Shown here one piece after another: positions 55,414 to 64,000 of a stretch of DNA of 64,000 nt. The DNA lies in the NCBI RefSeq assembly GCF_002906655.1, contig NZ_CP025795.1:1984001-2048000 (forward strand), in the 5' to 3' direction. This stretch comes from Vibrio hyugaensis. Its GTDB lineage: Bacteria; Pseudomonadota; Gammaproteobacteria; Enterobacterales; Vibrionaceae. The position numbers and the translations under genes are program-made. Under the pieces are notes generated by a model. It was not told the origin of the DNA and did no database searches. It saw only the letters and a list, made by a program, of their open reading frames with translations. Each line of letters begins with the position of its first letter. Position 1 is the stretch's first letter.

Positions 55414-56280
55414 CTAAGGTTGGATTCGCTGCTGGTAATGCTGTCGGTAATCTCTCGGAGTCAGTCCCTTGTAGGTTTTAAAGTGGCGATTAAACAAAGC
55501 TTGATTGCGATACCCAACTCGCTCAAACACAATTCCTATTGGTAACTCCGTCGATTGCAACAAATCCGCGGCATGGTTGATTCGTAGCTTCATCAAGCGT
55601 TGGCTAAACGGTTCTTTAAAGTGCTTTTGAAACAATCGTGTGACCGCACTTTCACTCAACGACAAGTAATTGGCTAAATCGGCCAATGTCACCTTGCTGG
55701 CAAAATGCTGCTCAAGATACGCATTCACACTTGCGACGCGCTCTCTTTCTTGTTGCTCGTGTTCACTCATCGAAAGATAAGAATGCGTCATCAAGGTTTT
55801 TGCCGCTTCGTCATGGGCAACCAAAGATAGGATATGAATGAATCTCGACAATTGCTCCATCGCGGGCACTTTCATCAACTCTTGCAGAAGATCCACGACT
55901 TGCTGTGCAGTCCTCTCAGAGAACACCACTCCTTTATTTGCGGCTTTCAACAACGGGTCCAGTTTGCGTAACTCAGTACAATAGAACATTAGGTTCGCGA
56001 TCCACTCACGCTTAAACCAAATCACATGAGTCTCGCAGTTGCTTTCTACCAACGTGGAGTGAATAGAGTGAGGCACACCGGGCGCAATTAACAGCATCTG
56101 GTTGTGGGTCACCTCTAGCTCGTGATGCCCAATGTGTAAGATTCCAGTAAAGTGGCGGTGGATAACCAACTCAAAAACGTCATCGTGAAAATGAAAATCG
56201 TATTCTTTCGCTGGTTCATCAATACGACGGTAGCGCCAAGAAAAACCAGGCCTTTGCGGTACTTTTTCGATGTGCGCCAT
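55414..56280 (-). CDS. AraC-family transcriptional regulator
   Basis: 288 residues from ATG 56280; an upstream in-frame ATG at 56316 adds twelve. The N-terminal cupin sensor (about 15-130) has DDVFELVIHRHFTGILHIG and APGVPHSIHS. The C-terminal pair of helix-turn-helix motifs shows VTLADLANYLSLSESAVTRLF and IGIVFERVGYRNQALFNRHF. It is divergent from a small gene at 56448, with a palindrome between them. Confidence 0.92.
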   Translation of the reverse strand: MAHIEKVPQRPGFSWRYRRIDEPAKEYDFHFHDDVFELVIHRHFTGILHIGHHELEVTHNQMLLIAPGVPHSIHSTLVESNCETHVIWFKREWIANLMFYCTELRKLDPLLKAANKGVVFSERTAQQVVDLLQELMKVPAMEQLSRFIHILSLVAHDEAAKTLMTHSYLSMSEHEQQERERVASVNAYLEQHFASKVTLADLANYLSLSESAVTRLFQKHFKEPFSQRLMKLRINHAADLLQSTELPIGIVFERVGYRNQALFNRHFKTYKGLTPRDYRQHYQQRIQP

Positions 56281-56352
56281 TTGATACCCCACAAGATAGT
56301 ATTGTTTCACGCGCAAATAATATCAGTATTACGAGCATTTTATTCATCACGC

Positions 56353-56373
56353 CTCAATAGTATTGATATTGAG
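56353..56373. promoter_or_regulatory. Palindrome between araC-like gene and 56448 gene
   Basis: Arms CTCAATA and TATTGAG with a seven-base spacer; a possible binding site for the AraC-family protein controlling one or both divergent genes. Confidence 0.45.
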
Positions 56374-56447
56374 CGGCATACTATCAACTAAGCCTCATCA
56401 CGCTCCTTATTCTTCTCTTGTAAAGACAAGCTAACTAAGGAGCTTTT

Positions 56448-56693
56448 ATGAGTAACTTTAAAACCAAGCTACGCCAGATCATGCAAAAAACTCGTGATGA
56501 GTGGGCTGCGTTTGCGATAAAAGAAATGGGGATTTCATCCAATACCATCGCCAAATCTTATGGCTACAAGTCGAGTTGTGATCTTGAGCAAACTCTTAAA
56601 CAAGACGATAAAGACGCCGATTCGTACATTCGCTCGTCACCTTGTGCGAGATCTCTCACAAGCGATGTAAGCAAATCGACCATTTTTGACTAA
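56448..56693 (+). CDS. Small hypothetical protein (81 aa)
   Basis: AAGGAG precedes ATG 56448. The protein starts MSNFKTKLRQIMQKTRDEW and has a central helix-turn-helix-like stretch GISSNTIAKSYGYKSSCDLE, followed by an acidic segment. It could be a small DNA-binding or regulatory protein; no family recognised. Confidence 0.6.
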   Translation: MSNFKTKLRQIMQKTRDEWAAFAIKEMGISSNTIAKSYGYKSSCDLEQTLKQDDKDADSYIRSSPCARSLTSDVSKSTIFD

Positions 56694-56820
56694 GAACAAA
56701 TCGAACAACAAACCTAACTAACTGAAAATTAATAATTATCCTTTTTTAAGCAATATTCGCTGCCAAAGTTTTTTTACCTCGCTGATTGAGAGTAATCAGC
56801 AAAACAACAATACTAAGTGT

Positions 56821-57113
56821 GTCGACAGGATGTTGGCGGGAACAGGAAAAAAGCCTAAAGGATTGGGTATCTTCAGGATGAAGATTTGATAGCTTAGGAT
56901 GAGTTGTCAGCAAGGATGTAGTTAAGCTCTAGGATAGAGTTCGCCCGTCAGGATGATAGGCAAGAATGGACACCGCTAGGAAGGCGATGAACAAGGAACT
57001 CGGTTAAAGGACTTAGCCACAATCAAGGATAGATGCAGGGAGCACCTATTAGTAGCCGGATTGCTGCGAAAAAGAATAAGCCCCGTCTGGGAAACCAGGC
57101 GGGGTTTTATTTT
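56821..57113 (+). ncRNA. csrB: CsrB-family small RNA
   Basis: The predicted 5' end GTCGACAGGA is the same as the start of E. coli CsrB. About fifteen GGA motifs, twelve of them AGGA, occur in 240 bases, many in TCAGGATGA- or CAAGGATG-type loops that bind CsrA. The RNA ends in a strong terminator (57081-57104, CCCCGTCTGG / CCAGGCGGGG) followed by TTTTATTTT. A -10 AATACT lies at 56809-56814. An inverted repeat CTGATT..AATCAG (56782-56799) overlaps the -35 region. It should sequester CsrA under VarS/VarA control. Confidence 0.93.
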
Positions 57114-57220
57114 GCCTGTCATTTACCATCCTCCTCTGCGTTATTCCACGCATCATGCTATTATTTCTACACTTTCTCTCGAAACGCTTTCTTTAATAAA
57201 CGCTGAGCAAACAACGTCCT

Positions 57221-58120
57221 ATGCTTAATCCAGTTTGGTTACACACATTCAAAACTCTTGTCGAAGTCGGCCACTTTACTCAGACAGCAGAAAAGCTCTA
57301 TATGACTCAGCCCGGTGTCAGTCAGCACATCAAAAAGCTAGAGCAAGCTTGTCAGCACCCATTGATTAAGCGCGAGAACAAAAGCTTTGAGCTGACAGAG
57401 CAAGGCCGAATGGTGTATGCCTACGCGTTAGAGTTGGAAGAGAAAGAGAAAAACTTACTGGAAGATCTGAGCTTCGATGATCCTTTTGCAGGTCATTGCA
57501 AGCTGGCTTGTTCCGGAGCACTTGCCTTGATGCTGTTTGATCCACTGCTTGAAAAACAAACCCAGCATCGCGGATTGTCGATTCACTTGGAAGCGGCACC
57601 AAACCAGTCGATTCTAAATGGGGTTGCTGACGGCCGTATTGATATGGGCATCGTGACTTACTCTCCCAACAAGAGTGTTTTCCAAAGTGAACAAATTGGC
57701 AGAGAAGCGCTGTGTTTGATCTTACCAAAGTCCTATCATGGAAAAACGTTAACACCTGAGCTGCTTCGAAGTTGCGGCGTGATTGGTCACCCTGATGCTG
57801 AACATTATATGACGTTGTTTTTCGACCAATGTGCAGAGCCTTTACTCAAAGAGATCAAGGTCAGTGACATGCCATTATCGGGCTACGTTAACCAACTCAG
57901 TCAGATTCTATTGCCCGTCAGCAAAGGACTGGGTTTTACCGTTTTGCCCTACAGTGCGGTGGAAAGCTTTCCATTAAGAGAAGAGTTGTATGTGGCTGAG
58001 TTAAAACAACCAGTATACGAAGATTTGTTTTTGGTGAGAAAACGCAGCCGCACTCTGCCGCTGCGATACCAGACCATCAAAGAAGTATTATTGGATGTGA
58101 TTGGTGGGGCTCATCAATGA
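57221..58120 (+). CDS. LysR-family transcriptional regulator
   Basis: 299 residues. Helix-turn-helix: HFTQTAEKLYMTQPGVSQHIKKLE (residues about 17-40, shown here to be within the family pattern). The effector domain begins near 90 (GHCKLACSGALALMLF). No clear ribosome binding site precedes ATG 57221. It follows csrB by 107 bp with a terminator between, so it is separately expressed. Its 3' end overlaps the convergent DUF5329 gene by 33 bp. Confidence 0.9.
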   Translation: MLNPVWLHTFKTLVEVGHFTQTAEKLYMTQPGVSQHIKKLEQACQHPLIKRENKSFELTEQGRMVYAYALELEEKEKNLLEDLSFDDPFAGHCKLACSGALALMLFDPLLEKQTQHRGLSIHLEAAPNQSILNGVADGRIDMGIVTYSPNKSVFQSEQIGREALCLILPKSYHGKTLTPELLRSCGVIGHPDAEHYMTLFFDQCAEPLLKEIKVSDMPLSGYVNQLSQILLPVSKGLGFTVLPYSAVESFPLREELYVAELKQPVYEDLFLVRKRSRTLPLRYQTIKEVLLDVIGGAHQ

Positions 58121-58432
58121 TGTTAGCCACTCTTCGCTGGTAATGCGTTTATCTTGGCAATCCACCCAATATGGTTTGCCAGATAACCAGCTCTTTGACG
58201 CAACCTCTTTTATAAACACATCTACAGAATCAACGTCATCTTTGGCGTAATCCCATTTATTGCGCATGTGTTCTGCCGCTTCTTGATTAGTGTACGCCTT
58301 GCCGTTGCGGATAAAGGTGCAAGAGGATTGCTCAACTCGCTTTATCAACGTCGAGATATCTTGCTCTACCCCTGCTAGTGCAAAGGTAGGCAGAATGCTT
58401 AATGTAAGTAACAGCGTCCACTTTGCTTTCAT
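58088..58432 (-). CDS. DUF5329 exported protein
   Basis: 114 residues from ATG 58432 (AAGGA upstream). Signal peptide MKAKWTLLLTLSILPTFALA. The mature part has SSCTFIRNGKAYTNQEAAEHM and DVFIKEVASKSWLSGKPYWVDC, typical of DUF5329. Two Cys residues may be linked. Periplasmic; function unknown. Confidence 0.82.
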   Translation of the reverse strand: MKAKWTLLLTLSILPTFALAGVEQDISTLIKRVEQSSCTFIRNGKAYTNQEAAEHMRNKWDYAKDDVDSVDVFIKEVASKSWLSGKPYWVDCQDKRITSEEWLTSLMSPTNHIQ

Positions 58433-58528
58433 TGCATCTTTATCCTTAGCCCTGACCACGTAACTACTACCAAGTAACTACTAATAAGTGACTTAACTAT
58501 TCTGGTGTTTGGCTGTTTAGCTCAGCCA

Positions 58529-59581
58529 TTATTGCCACCACGCCTTAGCAGGCTGAGGCTCCGCAATCGCCAAACGTTGACCAATCTCAGGGCTCACTAA
58601 CGTTACACCGCGCTCTTCACTAATGTCTAACGCACGTTGCATCGGTTCATTCCAATCGTGCATCGACAGATCAAACGTACTGTTGTGAATCGGCATCATT
58701 ACTTTGCCCTGCACATCAATGTGTGCTTGAACACTTTGCTCTGGGAACATGTGAATGTCTGACCAAAGTTCATTGTATGCGCCGGTTTCAATCATAGTGA
58801 AATCAAACGGACCGTACTTTTCACCAATCTCTTTAAAGCCATTGAAGTAACCAGAGTCACCACTGAAGAACACTTTGTGTCGCTGTGCATTAATAACCCA
58901 ACTGCCCCACAGTGTCGTATCACGGTCTGTCAAACCTCGACCAGAGAAATGCTGAGTCGGAGTCAGTGTATATTCAATGCCGTCGACAGAATGTGACTCC
59001 CACCAATCTAGCTCGATCACTTTCTCCTTAGGCACGCCCCAGTTGACTAGCAACTGACCGACTTTTAACGGCACCAAGAAAGTGCCCACTTTATCGCCTA
59101 GCACTTTAATAGAAGCTTTATCTAGGTGATCGTAATGGTCATGGCTGATCACTACCACATCGATACTTGGTAAATCTTCTAGCGTGATTGGTGTTTGGTG
59201 AAAACGTTTTGGCCCCGCCCATTGCACAGGAGACGCGCGATCACTGAATACAGGGTCAGTCATGACCAGTTTGCCATCGAGCTTCATTAATACGCTTGAG
59301 TGACCTAAACGGTAGATAACGTCATCTTGCTCTTCTAGCAGTTGATTCGCGGTCATTGCATGAACCGGAATTTCAATCGTTGGCGTTGGATTGAGGCGCT
59401 CAGTCGTAAAGTAGGCTTTCATGATGCCGAACATGTCACCCAAGCTGCTTTTGTATTCCAACTCTGTGTTTGCAAATTTGTCCGGGTATGTTGGCGCTTT
59501 TTCAGTATCAACATTAGAACAAGAAATCATTGATGTACCCATCGCGAACGCTCCTACTGTGGCTAGCAAAGTTTTTTTCAT
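58529..59581 (-). CDS. MBL-fold hydrolase lipoprotein (NAPE-PLD/UlaG-like)
   Basis: 350 residues. A lipoprotein signal ends at MISCSN (Cys 21). The metallo-beta-lactamase motif is VVISHDHYDHLD, followed by TQHFSGRGL, FSGDSGYF and the His in MMPIHNSTFDLSMH. Members with this start resemble N-acyl-phosphatidylethanolamine phospholipase D-type enzymes, so a phospholipid substrate is possible. It is divergent from a TetR gene, with two operator-like repeats between them. Confidence 0.88.
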   Translation of the reverse strand: MKKTLLATVGAFAMGTSMISCSNVDTEKAPTYPDKFANTELEYKSSLGDMFGIMKAYFTTERLNPTPTIEIPVHAMTANQLLEEQDDVIYRLGHSSVLMKLDGKLVMTDPVFSDRASPVQWAGPKRFHQTPITLEDLPSIDVVVISHDHYDHLDKASIKVLGDKVGTFLVPLKVGQLLVNWGVPKEKVIELDWWESHSVDGIEYTLTPTQHFSGRGLTDRDTTLWGSWVINAQRHKVFFSGDSGYFNGFKEIGEKYGPFDFTMIETGAYNELWSDIHMFPEQSVQAHIDVQGKVMMPIHNSTFDLSMHDWNEPMQRALDISEERGVTLVSPEIGQRLAIAEPQPAKAWWQ

Positions 59582-59602
59582 AAAAAGTTAACCCGAACAA
59601 AA

Positions 59603-59625
59603 GTAAACTACACGGTGCAGTTTAC
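59603..59625. promoter_or_regulatory. TetR operator candidate 1
   Basis: GTAAACT (59603-59609) and AGTTTAC (59619-59625) are exact inverted arms with a nine-base centre. The site lies 22 bp from the MBL gene start. Confidence 0.7.
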
Positions 59626-59641
59626 ATTCTAATTATCAAAA

Positions 59642-59662
59642 GTAAACTACTTAGTGTAAAAT
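59642..59662. promoter_or_regulatory. TetR operator candidate 2
   Basis: GTAAACTACTTAGTGTAAAAT repeats the left arm and core of the site at 59603 (39 bp apart), with a weaker right arm. It lies 36-56 bp before the tetR-like gene. Confidence 0.55.
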
Positions 59663-59697
59663 AGATCCAGAAATGATCTTCTTAACTCGGCAAGTTT

Positions 59698-60312
59698 ATG
59701 AATGTAAAAAGAAAAGGTCGCAGTGAGACCAAAAGAGAAGCCATCTTGTGCGCAGCAAAGCAAGCGTTCCAAGAGTTTGGGGTGCAAAACACCAGCATGG
59801 ATAAGCTCTCTGCTATTGCACAAGTCTCTAAGCGTACGGTCTACAACCACTTCCCTTCTAAAGAAGCGATCGTGACAGAGTTACTAACCGAACTATGGCG
59901 TTCTTCAATGATGGATAGCGACATTGAACGTTTACCAACACTTCCTCTCAAAGATCAACTGGTCGAATTGTTGTACAGCGAAATTATCGTGGTAACCGCA
60001 CCTGATTATATTGAACTGGCGAAAGTGGCTTTCGGACATTTCTTGTTTAAGCCGGAAGATCTCAAAGAACAAGCGGAACACATGTCGAAGCAAGAAACGG
60101 CCTTGTACCGTTGGCTCACTCAACAATCAGAGAAAAACACATTGAAGGTGGATGATGTGGACGTGGCAAGCATTCAATTGCACAACTTAATTAAAGGCAG
60201 CGCATTCTGGCCACAATTGATGGGGATGCGAGCTTCGCTAACCTTGGAAGAATCTAGGGTTTTAGCCACCCAAACGGCTGAACTCTTCCTAAGTCATTAC
60301 TTAGTTCAATAA
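59698..60312 (+). CDS. TetR/AcrR-family regulator
   Basis: 204 residues. Helix-turn-helix at about 27-55: NTSMDKLSAIAQVSKRTVYNHF. The C-terminal helical domain includes LHNLIKGSAFWPQL, usual for this class. ATG 59698 follows a weak ribosome binding site. The two operators in the divergent promoter suggest that it represses itself and the MBL lipoprotein. Confidence 0.92.
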   Translation: MNVKRKGRSETKREAILCAAKQAFQEFGVQNTSMDKLSAIAQVSKRTVYNHFPSKEAIVTELLTELWRSSMMDSDIERLPTLPLKDQLVELLYSEIIVVTAPDYIELAKVAFGHFLFKPEDLKEQAEHMSKQETALYRWLTQQSEKNTLKVDDVDVASIQLHNLIKGSAFWPQLMGMRASLTLEESRVLATQTAELFLSHYLVQ

Positions 60313-60313
60313 C

Positions 60314-60339
60314 AAAAAGCGGCTGCATGGCCGCTTTTT
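60314..60339 (+). terminator. Terminator after tetR-like gene
   Basis: Stem AAAAAGCGGC / GCCGCTTTTT with loop TGCATG. The remaining 295 bp to rimK hold one more hairpin (GTGGTT..AACCAC near 60521) and presumed rimK promoter sequence (TATACT near 60592). Confidence 0.88.
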
Positions 60340-60634
60340 GTGATTTATGCCATAGTAAATTGATGAAATTTTGACTCATTTTTCTTTTTCATTCCCTTGA
60401 CAGTCGCATGCAGCAAGGCGTGAGAGTTCGATAAATTATTTTTGTCGTATCGACGATATTTTTTCGTTTTCATCTACTGAGAAAACGCCCTAAGGTTCGC
60501 ACCTCTGACGACGTGGTTGTCCAACCACAATTCTAAGTCGCTGAAGAGAGTGGATTCTGTCACATCAATTACACCCACTCACTATACTCTATACTTACAT
60601 TTTTAATTTGGTACTGACTTACTAAGGAATTGCC

Positions 60635-61540
60635 ATGCGTATTGCTATTCTTTCTCGTAATGAGAATCTATATTCAACCATGCGCCTAAAGCAGGCGGGT
60701 GAAGAGCGCGGACATCAAGTTGATGTTATCGATACTCTGCACTGTTATATGGATATTACGAGTAACAACCCTAAGATCCGTTACATGGGTGAAGAATTGC
60801 CAAAGTACGACGCGGTTATTCCACGCATCGGTGCATCTATCACTTTCTACGGTACAGCGGTTGTACGTCAGTTTGAAATGATGGGCACATTCTGTGTGAA
60901 CGAGTCAGTAGCAATCAGCCGTTCTCGTGACAAGCTACGCTCTATGCAGCTGCTATCACGTAAAGGCATTGGTCTACCTCGCACAGGTTTTGCTCACCAC
61001 CCTGACAACATTCAGGACGTGATCAAAAACGTTGGCGGCGCACCATTGGTTATCAAGCTACTTGAAGGTACTCAAGGTATCGGTGTTGTTCTTGCTGAGA
61101 CAACGAAAGCAGCAGAAAGCGTGATCGAAGCATTCATGGGCCTAAAAGCAAACATCATGGTGCAAGAGTTCATTGAAGAAGCAAACGGCGCAGACATCCG
61201 TTGTTTCGTAGTAGGTAACAAAGTTATCGCAGCAATGAAACGCCAAGCAAAAGAAGGCGAGTTCCGCTCTAACCTTCACCGTGGTGGTTCTGCTCAGCTT
61301 GTAAAACTAAGCAAAGAAGAGCGCGCAACAGCAATCAACGCAGCGAAAGTGATGGGTCTAAACCTATGTGGTGTTGATATTCTTCAATCGAAGAACGGCC
61401 CTGTGGTAATGGAAGTGAACTCTTCTCCAGGCCTTGAAGGTATCGAATCAGCAACTGAAAAAGACGTTGCTGGCATGATCTTCGACTTCATCGAGAAGAA
61501 CGCAAAACCAAACGCTAACCGTACTCGCGGTAAAGGCTGA
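60635..61540 (+). CDS. rimK: Ribosomal protein S6--L-glutamate ligase
   Basis: 301 residues, ATP-grasp fold. Start [19 protein letters not shown] is RimK-specific; the ATP-binding blocks are [15 protein letters not shown] and [17 protein letters not shown], and the metal site is [15 protein letters not shown]. It adds glutamate residues to the C-terminus of S6. AAGGAAT precedes the ATG. The next gene, rimB, is separated by 61 bp with a partial terminator. Confidence 0.95.
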   Translation: MRIAILSRNENLYSTMRLKQAGEERGHQVDVIDTLHCYMDITSNNPKIRYMGEELPKYDAVIPRIGASITFYGTAVVRQFEMMGTFCVNESVAISRSRDKLRSMQLLSRKGIGLPRTGFAHHPDNIQDVIKNVGGAPLVIKLLEGTQGIGVVLAETTKAAESVIEAFMGLKANIMVQEFIEEANGADIRCFVVGNKVIAAMKRQAKEGEFRSNLHRGGSAQLVKLSKEERATAINAAKVMGLNLCGVDILQSKNGPVVMEVNSSPGLEGIESATEKDVAGMIFDFIEKNAKPNANRTRGKG

Positions 61541-61553
61541 TAATTGTTTGAGT

Positions 61554-61579
61554 GAGAGCCTGATAAAGGGCTCTCTTTT
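61554..61579 (+). terminator. Weak terminator between rimK and rimB
   Basis: Stem GAGAGCC / GGCTCTC followed by TTTT; may attenuate rimB expression. Confidence 0.6.
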
Positions 61580-61601
61580 AACTCATCGCTAGGATGACAC
61601 T

Positions 61602-62030
61602 ATGAATCAGAAAATGATCATTGGGAACGCCGAAGCAATTTGCTTACCTGAGTTAGGGATTACTCACCTTGAAGCGCGTATTGATACAGGCGCACAGACT
61701 TCTTCTCTGCACGTAGATAACCTAGAGTGCACTGAACAAGACGGTCAGTCATACGTAGAGTTCGATCTACACCCAGATGTTTACCACTTAGAGCAAGTCG
61801 TTCGCTGTAAAGCTCCACTGAAGGCGAACCGCAAAGTGAAATCATCAAACGGTACTTTCGAACACCGCTGCGTGATCACAACGATGCTACGCATGGGCGA
61901 CCAAGAGTGGCCAATCGACATCACGCTAACTAACCGTGAAAAGATGACTTACATGATGTTGTTAGGTCGTCAGGGTATGGCAGACAAAGTTCTGGTAGAC
62001 CCGAGCCAATCTCACTTATTGGCTCCATAA
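61602..62030 (+). CDS. rimB: RimB retropepsin-like protease
   Basis: 142 residues. The retropepsin active-site signature is ARIDTGAQTSSLH, with LGRQGMADKVLVDPSQSHL at the end. It belongs to the ATP-dependent zinc protease/DUF785 family; RimB partners with RimK in S6 modification in some bacteria. Position directly after rimK supports that role. Confidence 0.88.
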   Translation: MNQKMIIGNAEAICLPELGITHLEARIDTGAQTSSLHVDNLECTEQDGQSYVEFDLHPDVYHLEQVVRCKAPLKANRKVKSSNGTFEHRCVITTMLRMGDQEWPIDITLTNREKMTYMMLLGRQGMADKVLVDPSQSHLLAP

Positions 62031-62042
62031 TCCCCGTAGCTT

Positions 62043-62073
62043 CAGATGAGCGAACTCCGTGGTCGCTCATCTG
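62043..62073 (+). terminator. Hairpin after rimB
   Basis: Perfect 10-bp stem CAGATGAGCG / CGCTCATCTG with 11-base loop; the T-run is weak. Confidence 0.6.
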
Positions 62074-62104
62074 GCTCTTCTCTGATTTTCTAGCTGCCCT
62101 TCTA

Positions 62105-62875
62105 CTATCTGTCGTTCTTCCTTTTCAGAACAGAACGCATTAATCCTTTAAGTTTGATCTTCGTTACTCGCCAATGCGTAATGGGTCTAACTGGTGCGGT
62201 ATTGATGATGTGTTGATACGCGTCTTCATCAAACTCAACCTCTCCCCCATGTGCCGCCAATAAACAGTTTGGTTTCATCTCAAAAACGCGCTTTAACGAA
62301 CTGCGATATTGGTTGGGATGAAAAATAGGAAATGGCGCGATCAAATGGCTTTTTACCTGCACCATTAAATCCGCTACGTACAACACACTCTGTTCGGCGT
62401 GATAAACCGATAAATCCCTGTCGGTATGCCCTGGTGTTTCCAATATCTGCCAATCAGTAAAACCTGGAATCTCCTCTCCATCCACAAGCTCAATATCCGG
62501 CCTTAGTTTTCGCGAATACCATAAGTTGCGCTTGGGTTTGCGCATTCGGTTCGCCATCCATCGTGCCAAAATCAGATCTGTTAGATGCATCAACCAGCCA
62601 TCAAAACCACCATACCAATGCGTGTCTCGTTTTGCTGCCAATAACTGGCAACCCGTCAAATCTCTTAGCTTGTGCGCCGCACCAGCATGGTCTGGGTGCA
62701 TGTGTGTAACGACAACCAGTGTTAGGTCGGTGAACGGGCGATTGAGCTGGTGCTCAATAAAATCTTTGAGGTGAGGAATATCCGCTCGACTTGCACCATC
62801 AAGCAGCATCAATTTGTCTGGATACTCGGCGAGATACATGGTTTGGATGTATCCCTGAATTCTGTGCAGCTGCAA
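62105..62875 (-). CDS. MBL-fold metallo-hydrolase (glyoxalase II-like)
   Basis: 256 residues. TTG 62875 is supported by AAGGA six bases upstream. The metal motif is VVTHMHPDHAGAA, followed by ETPGHTDRDLSVY and CLLAAHGG. N-terminal TMYLAEYPDKLMLLDGAS is typical. Substrate unknown. It converges with rimB. Confidence 0.85.
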   Translation of the reverse strand: MQLHRIQGYIQTMYLAEYPDKLMLLDGASRADIPHLKDFIEHQLNRPFTDLTLVVVTHMHPDHAGAAHKLRDLTGCQLLAAKRDTHWYGGFDGWLMHLTDLILARWMANRMRKPKRNLWYSRKLRPDIELVDGEEIPGFTDWQILETPGHTDRDLSVYHAEQSVLYVADLMVQVKSHLIAPFPIFHPNQYRSSLKRVFEMKPNCLLAAHGGEVEFDEDAYQHIINTAPVRPITHWRVTKIKLKGLMRSVLKRKNDR

Positions 62876-63068
62876 AACATGTCCTTGTTTTGTTGAGTCT
62901 TTGTTCTTATTTTTCTTCGACCAAATCCTTACTGGTCAGACCAACTATAACAGCAGAATGGACAGTCTGTTAAATAAATGTTGACACCAACCATCAACAA
63001 CAGTTGTTAATCGAAATCACAAATTTTAATCATTAGACTCTGGTTGGGTTTTATCCGTTAATGCGCGC

Positions 63069-63120
63069 ACACGGAGTTCGTGTCAGGGTATGAGGTTAGC
63101 GCCTCATGATTTGCTTTTTT
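63069..63120 (+). promoter_or_regulatory. Leader hairpins and T-run upstream of speA
   Basis: ACACG..CGTGT (63069-63083) and ATGAGG..CCTCAT (63090-63107) are followed by TTGCTTTTTT (63111-63120), 44 bp before the start codon. This looks like an attenuator or leaky terminator in the speA leader. The gap 62876-63163 holds no gene. Confidence 0.55.
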
Positions 63121-63163
63121 GTATTTTCTCCTCTATTTCCAATGAGGGCTTAAATACATTTTT

Positions 63164-64000
63164 GTGAGAATCGAGTTGGAAAAAGCAACTAAATTAGACC
63201 GCATCCGCGCGGACTACAACGTTCACTACTGGAGCCAAGGCTTCTACGGAATTGATAACCAAGGCGAGGTTTACGTATCTCCTCGTAGTGACCGTGCACA
63301 CCAAATCCCTTTCAGTGCGATTGTAAATGAACTAGAAGCTAAGCAGTTGAATCTGCCTGTGTTAGTGCGCTTCCCACAAATCGTACACCAACGCGTGCAT
63401 GGCATTTGCCAAGCTTTCAACCAAGCAATTGAAGAATACCAATATCCAAACAAATACCTGTTGGTGTACCCAATTAAAGTAAACCAACAACGTGAAGTGG
63501 TTGATGAGATCTTAGCAAGCCAAGCACAGCTAGAAAATAAACAGCTGGGTCTTGAAGCAGGCAGTAAGCCAGAGCTATTGGCCGTACTTGCACTAGCTCA
63601 ACAAGGCAGCTCCGTGATCGTGTGTAATGGCTACAAAGACCGTGAATACGTGCGTCTTGCACTGATCGGTGAAAAGCTTGGTCACAAAGTATTTATCGTA
63701 CTAGAGAAGCTATCTGAGCTTGATCTAGTACTTGAAGAAGCAAAAAGCTTGGGCGTAACACCACGTCTTGGCTTGCGTATCCGCCTTGCATCTCAAGGTG
63801 CGGGTAAATGGCAAGCAAGCGGCGGTGAAAAATCGAAATTCGGTCTATCTGCATCTCAAGTATTGAGCGTGATTGATCGTCTAAAACGCGAAGACAAACT
63901 GGACACCATGCAATTGGTTCACTTCCACCTTGGCTCACAGATGGCAAACATCCGTGACGTGCGTAATGGTGTGAATGAATCCGCACGTTTCTACTGTGAA
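63164..64000 (+). CDS. speA: Biosynthetic arginine decarboxylase (partial, 5' part)
   Basis: Runs off the right edge; about 279 residues are visible. GTG 63164 gives [20 protein letters not shown], which lines up with vibrio SpeA starts; a TTG at 63176 is the alternative. The PLP lysine is in [33 protein letters not shown] and [16 protein letters not shown] are clear SpeA blocks. It makes agmatine from arginine for polyamine synthesis. The upstream hairpins suggest leader control. Confidence 0.95.
   Translation, partial: MRIELEKATKLDRIRADYNVHYWSQGFYGIDNQGEVYVSPRSDRAHQIPFSAIVNELEAKQLNLPVLVRFPQIVHQRVHGICQAFNQAIEEYQYPNKYLLVYPIKVNQQREVVDEILASQAQLENKQLGLEAGSKPELLAVLALAQQGSSVIVCNGYKDREYVRLALIGEKLGHKVFIVLEKLSELDLVLEEAKSLGVTPRLGLRIRLASQGAGKWQASGGEKSKFGLSASQVLSVIDRLKREDKLDTMQLVHFHLGSQMANIRDVRNGVNESARFYCE

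Overview
The window looks like a piece of a Vibrio genome from the Harveyi clade, close to V. parahaemolyticus, V. alginolyticus or V. harveyi, and probably from chromosome II. The evidence is a GDSL thermolabile hemolysin (tlh) divergent from a subtilisin-type protease, a CsrB regulatory RNA, the NqrB/TnaA neighbourhood, the rimK-rimB pair and a SpeA whose N-terminus resembles vibrio SpeA. The species and replicon calls rest on recalled synteny and protein similarity, not on a search. There is no prophage, integrase, transposase or CRISPR array.

Region by region. 1-4.5 kb: a 2-aminoethylphosphonate (AEP) module, with an ABC binding protein (cut by the left edge) divergent from phnW, pbfA and phnX. 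Two TTGGT-N4-ACCA operators lie between them, and a 269-bp inverted-repeat element sits between pbfA and phnX. 4.5-9 kb: a secreted S8 protease followed by a stand-alone I9 (propeptide-like) protein, divergent from tlh. 9-19.2 kb: mostly small housekeeping or uncharacterised genes (DUF3626, DUF4377, DUF6559, NUDIX, YjjG, DUF1992, OsmC), LysR and TetR regulators, an acetyltransferase and a fused MsrAB. 19.5-23.4 kb: a light-related cluster with DUF2256, an SDR, an Fe-S photolyase-like cryptochrome and a Cry-DASH; the last three overlap by single bases. 23.6-31.5 kb: two diguanylate cyclases, an XRE-DUF3612 regulator divergent from a stand-alone malate synthase G-like domain, AlkB, DUF3541 and an XRE regulator.

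31.6-38.7 kb: a degenerate GlgC paralogue, nupC with a long leader, tRNA-Leu(GAG), DUF2913, a tryptophanase gene interrupted by one in-frame TAA but still preceded by a tnaC leader peptide, and a solitary nqrB. 38.8-50.5 kb: a secreted cystatin-like protein, GrpB, then a TAXI-TRAP transporter operon ending in lhgO. That operon carries a sigma-54 promoter and paired palindromes. A DctB/DctD-type two-component system lies nearby, and brnQ with a Leu/Ile/Val-rich leader peptide lies between them. 50.6-64 kb: a GH1 glucosidase, PhoX phosphatase, YggL, a 28-residue candidate microprotein, AraC, CsrB, a LysR regulator, two MBL-fold hydrolases (one divergent from a TetR with clear operators), rimK-rimB and the 5' part of speA.

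The best leads are: the DctBD/sigma-54/TAXI-TRAP/LhgO circuit; the solitary malate synthase G alpha/beta-domain protein beside an XRE-DUF3612 regulator; two 267-bp repeats whose differences are compensatory across their inverted arms; the nonsense-interrupted tnaA with an intact tnaC; the GlgC paralogue that has lost its catalytic residues; and the attenuator-like leader of brnQ.
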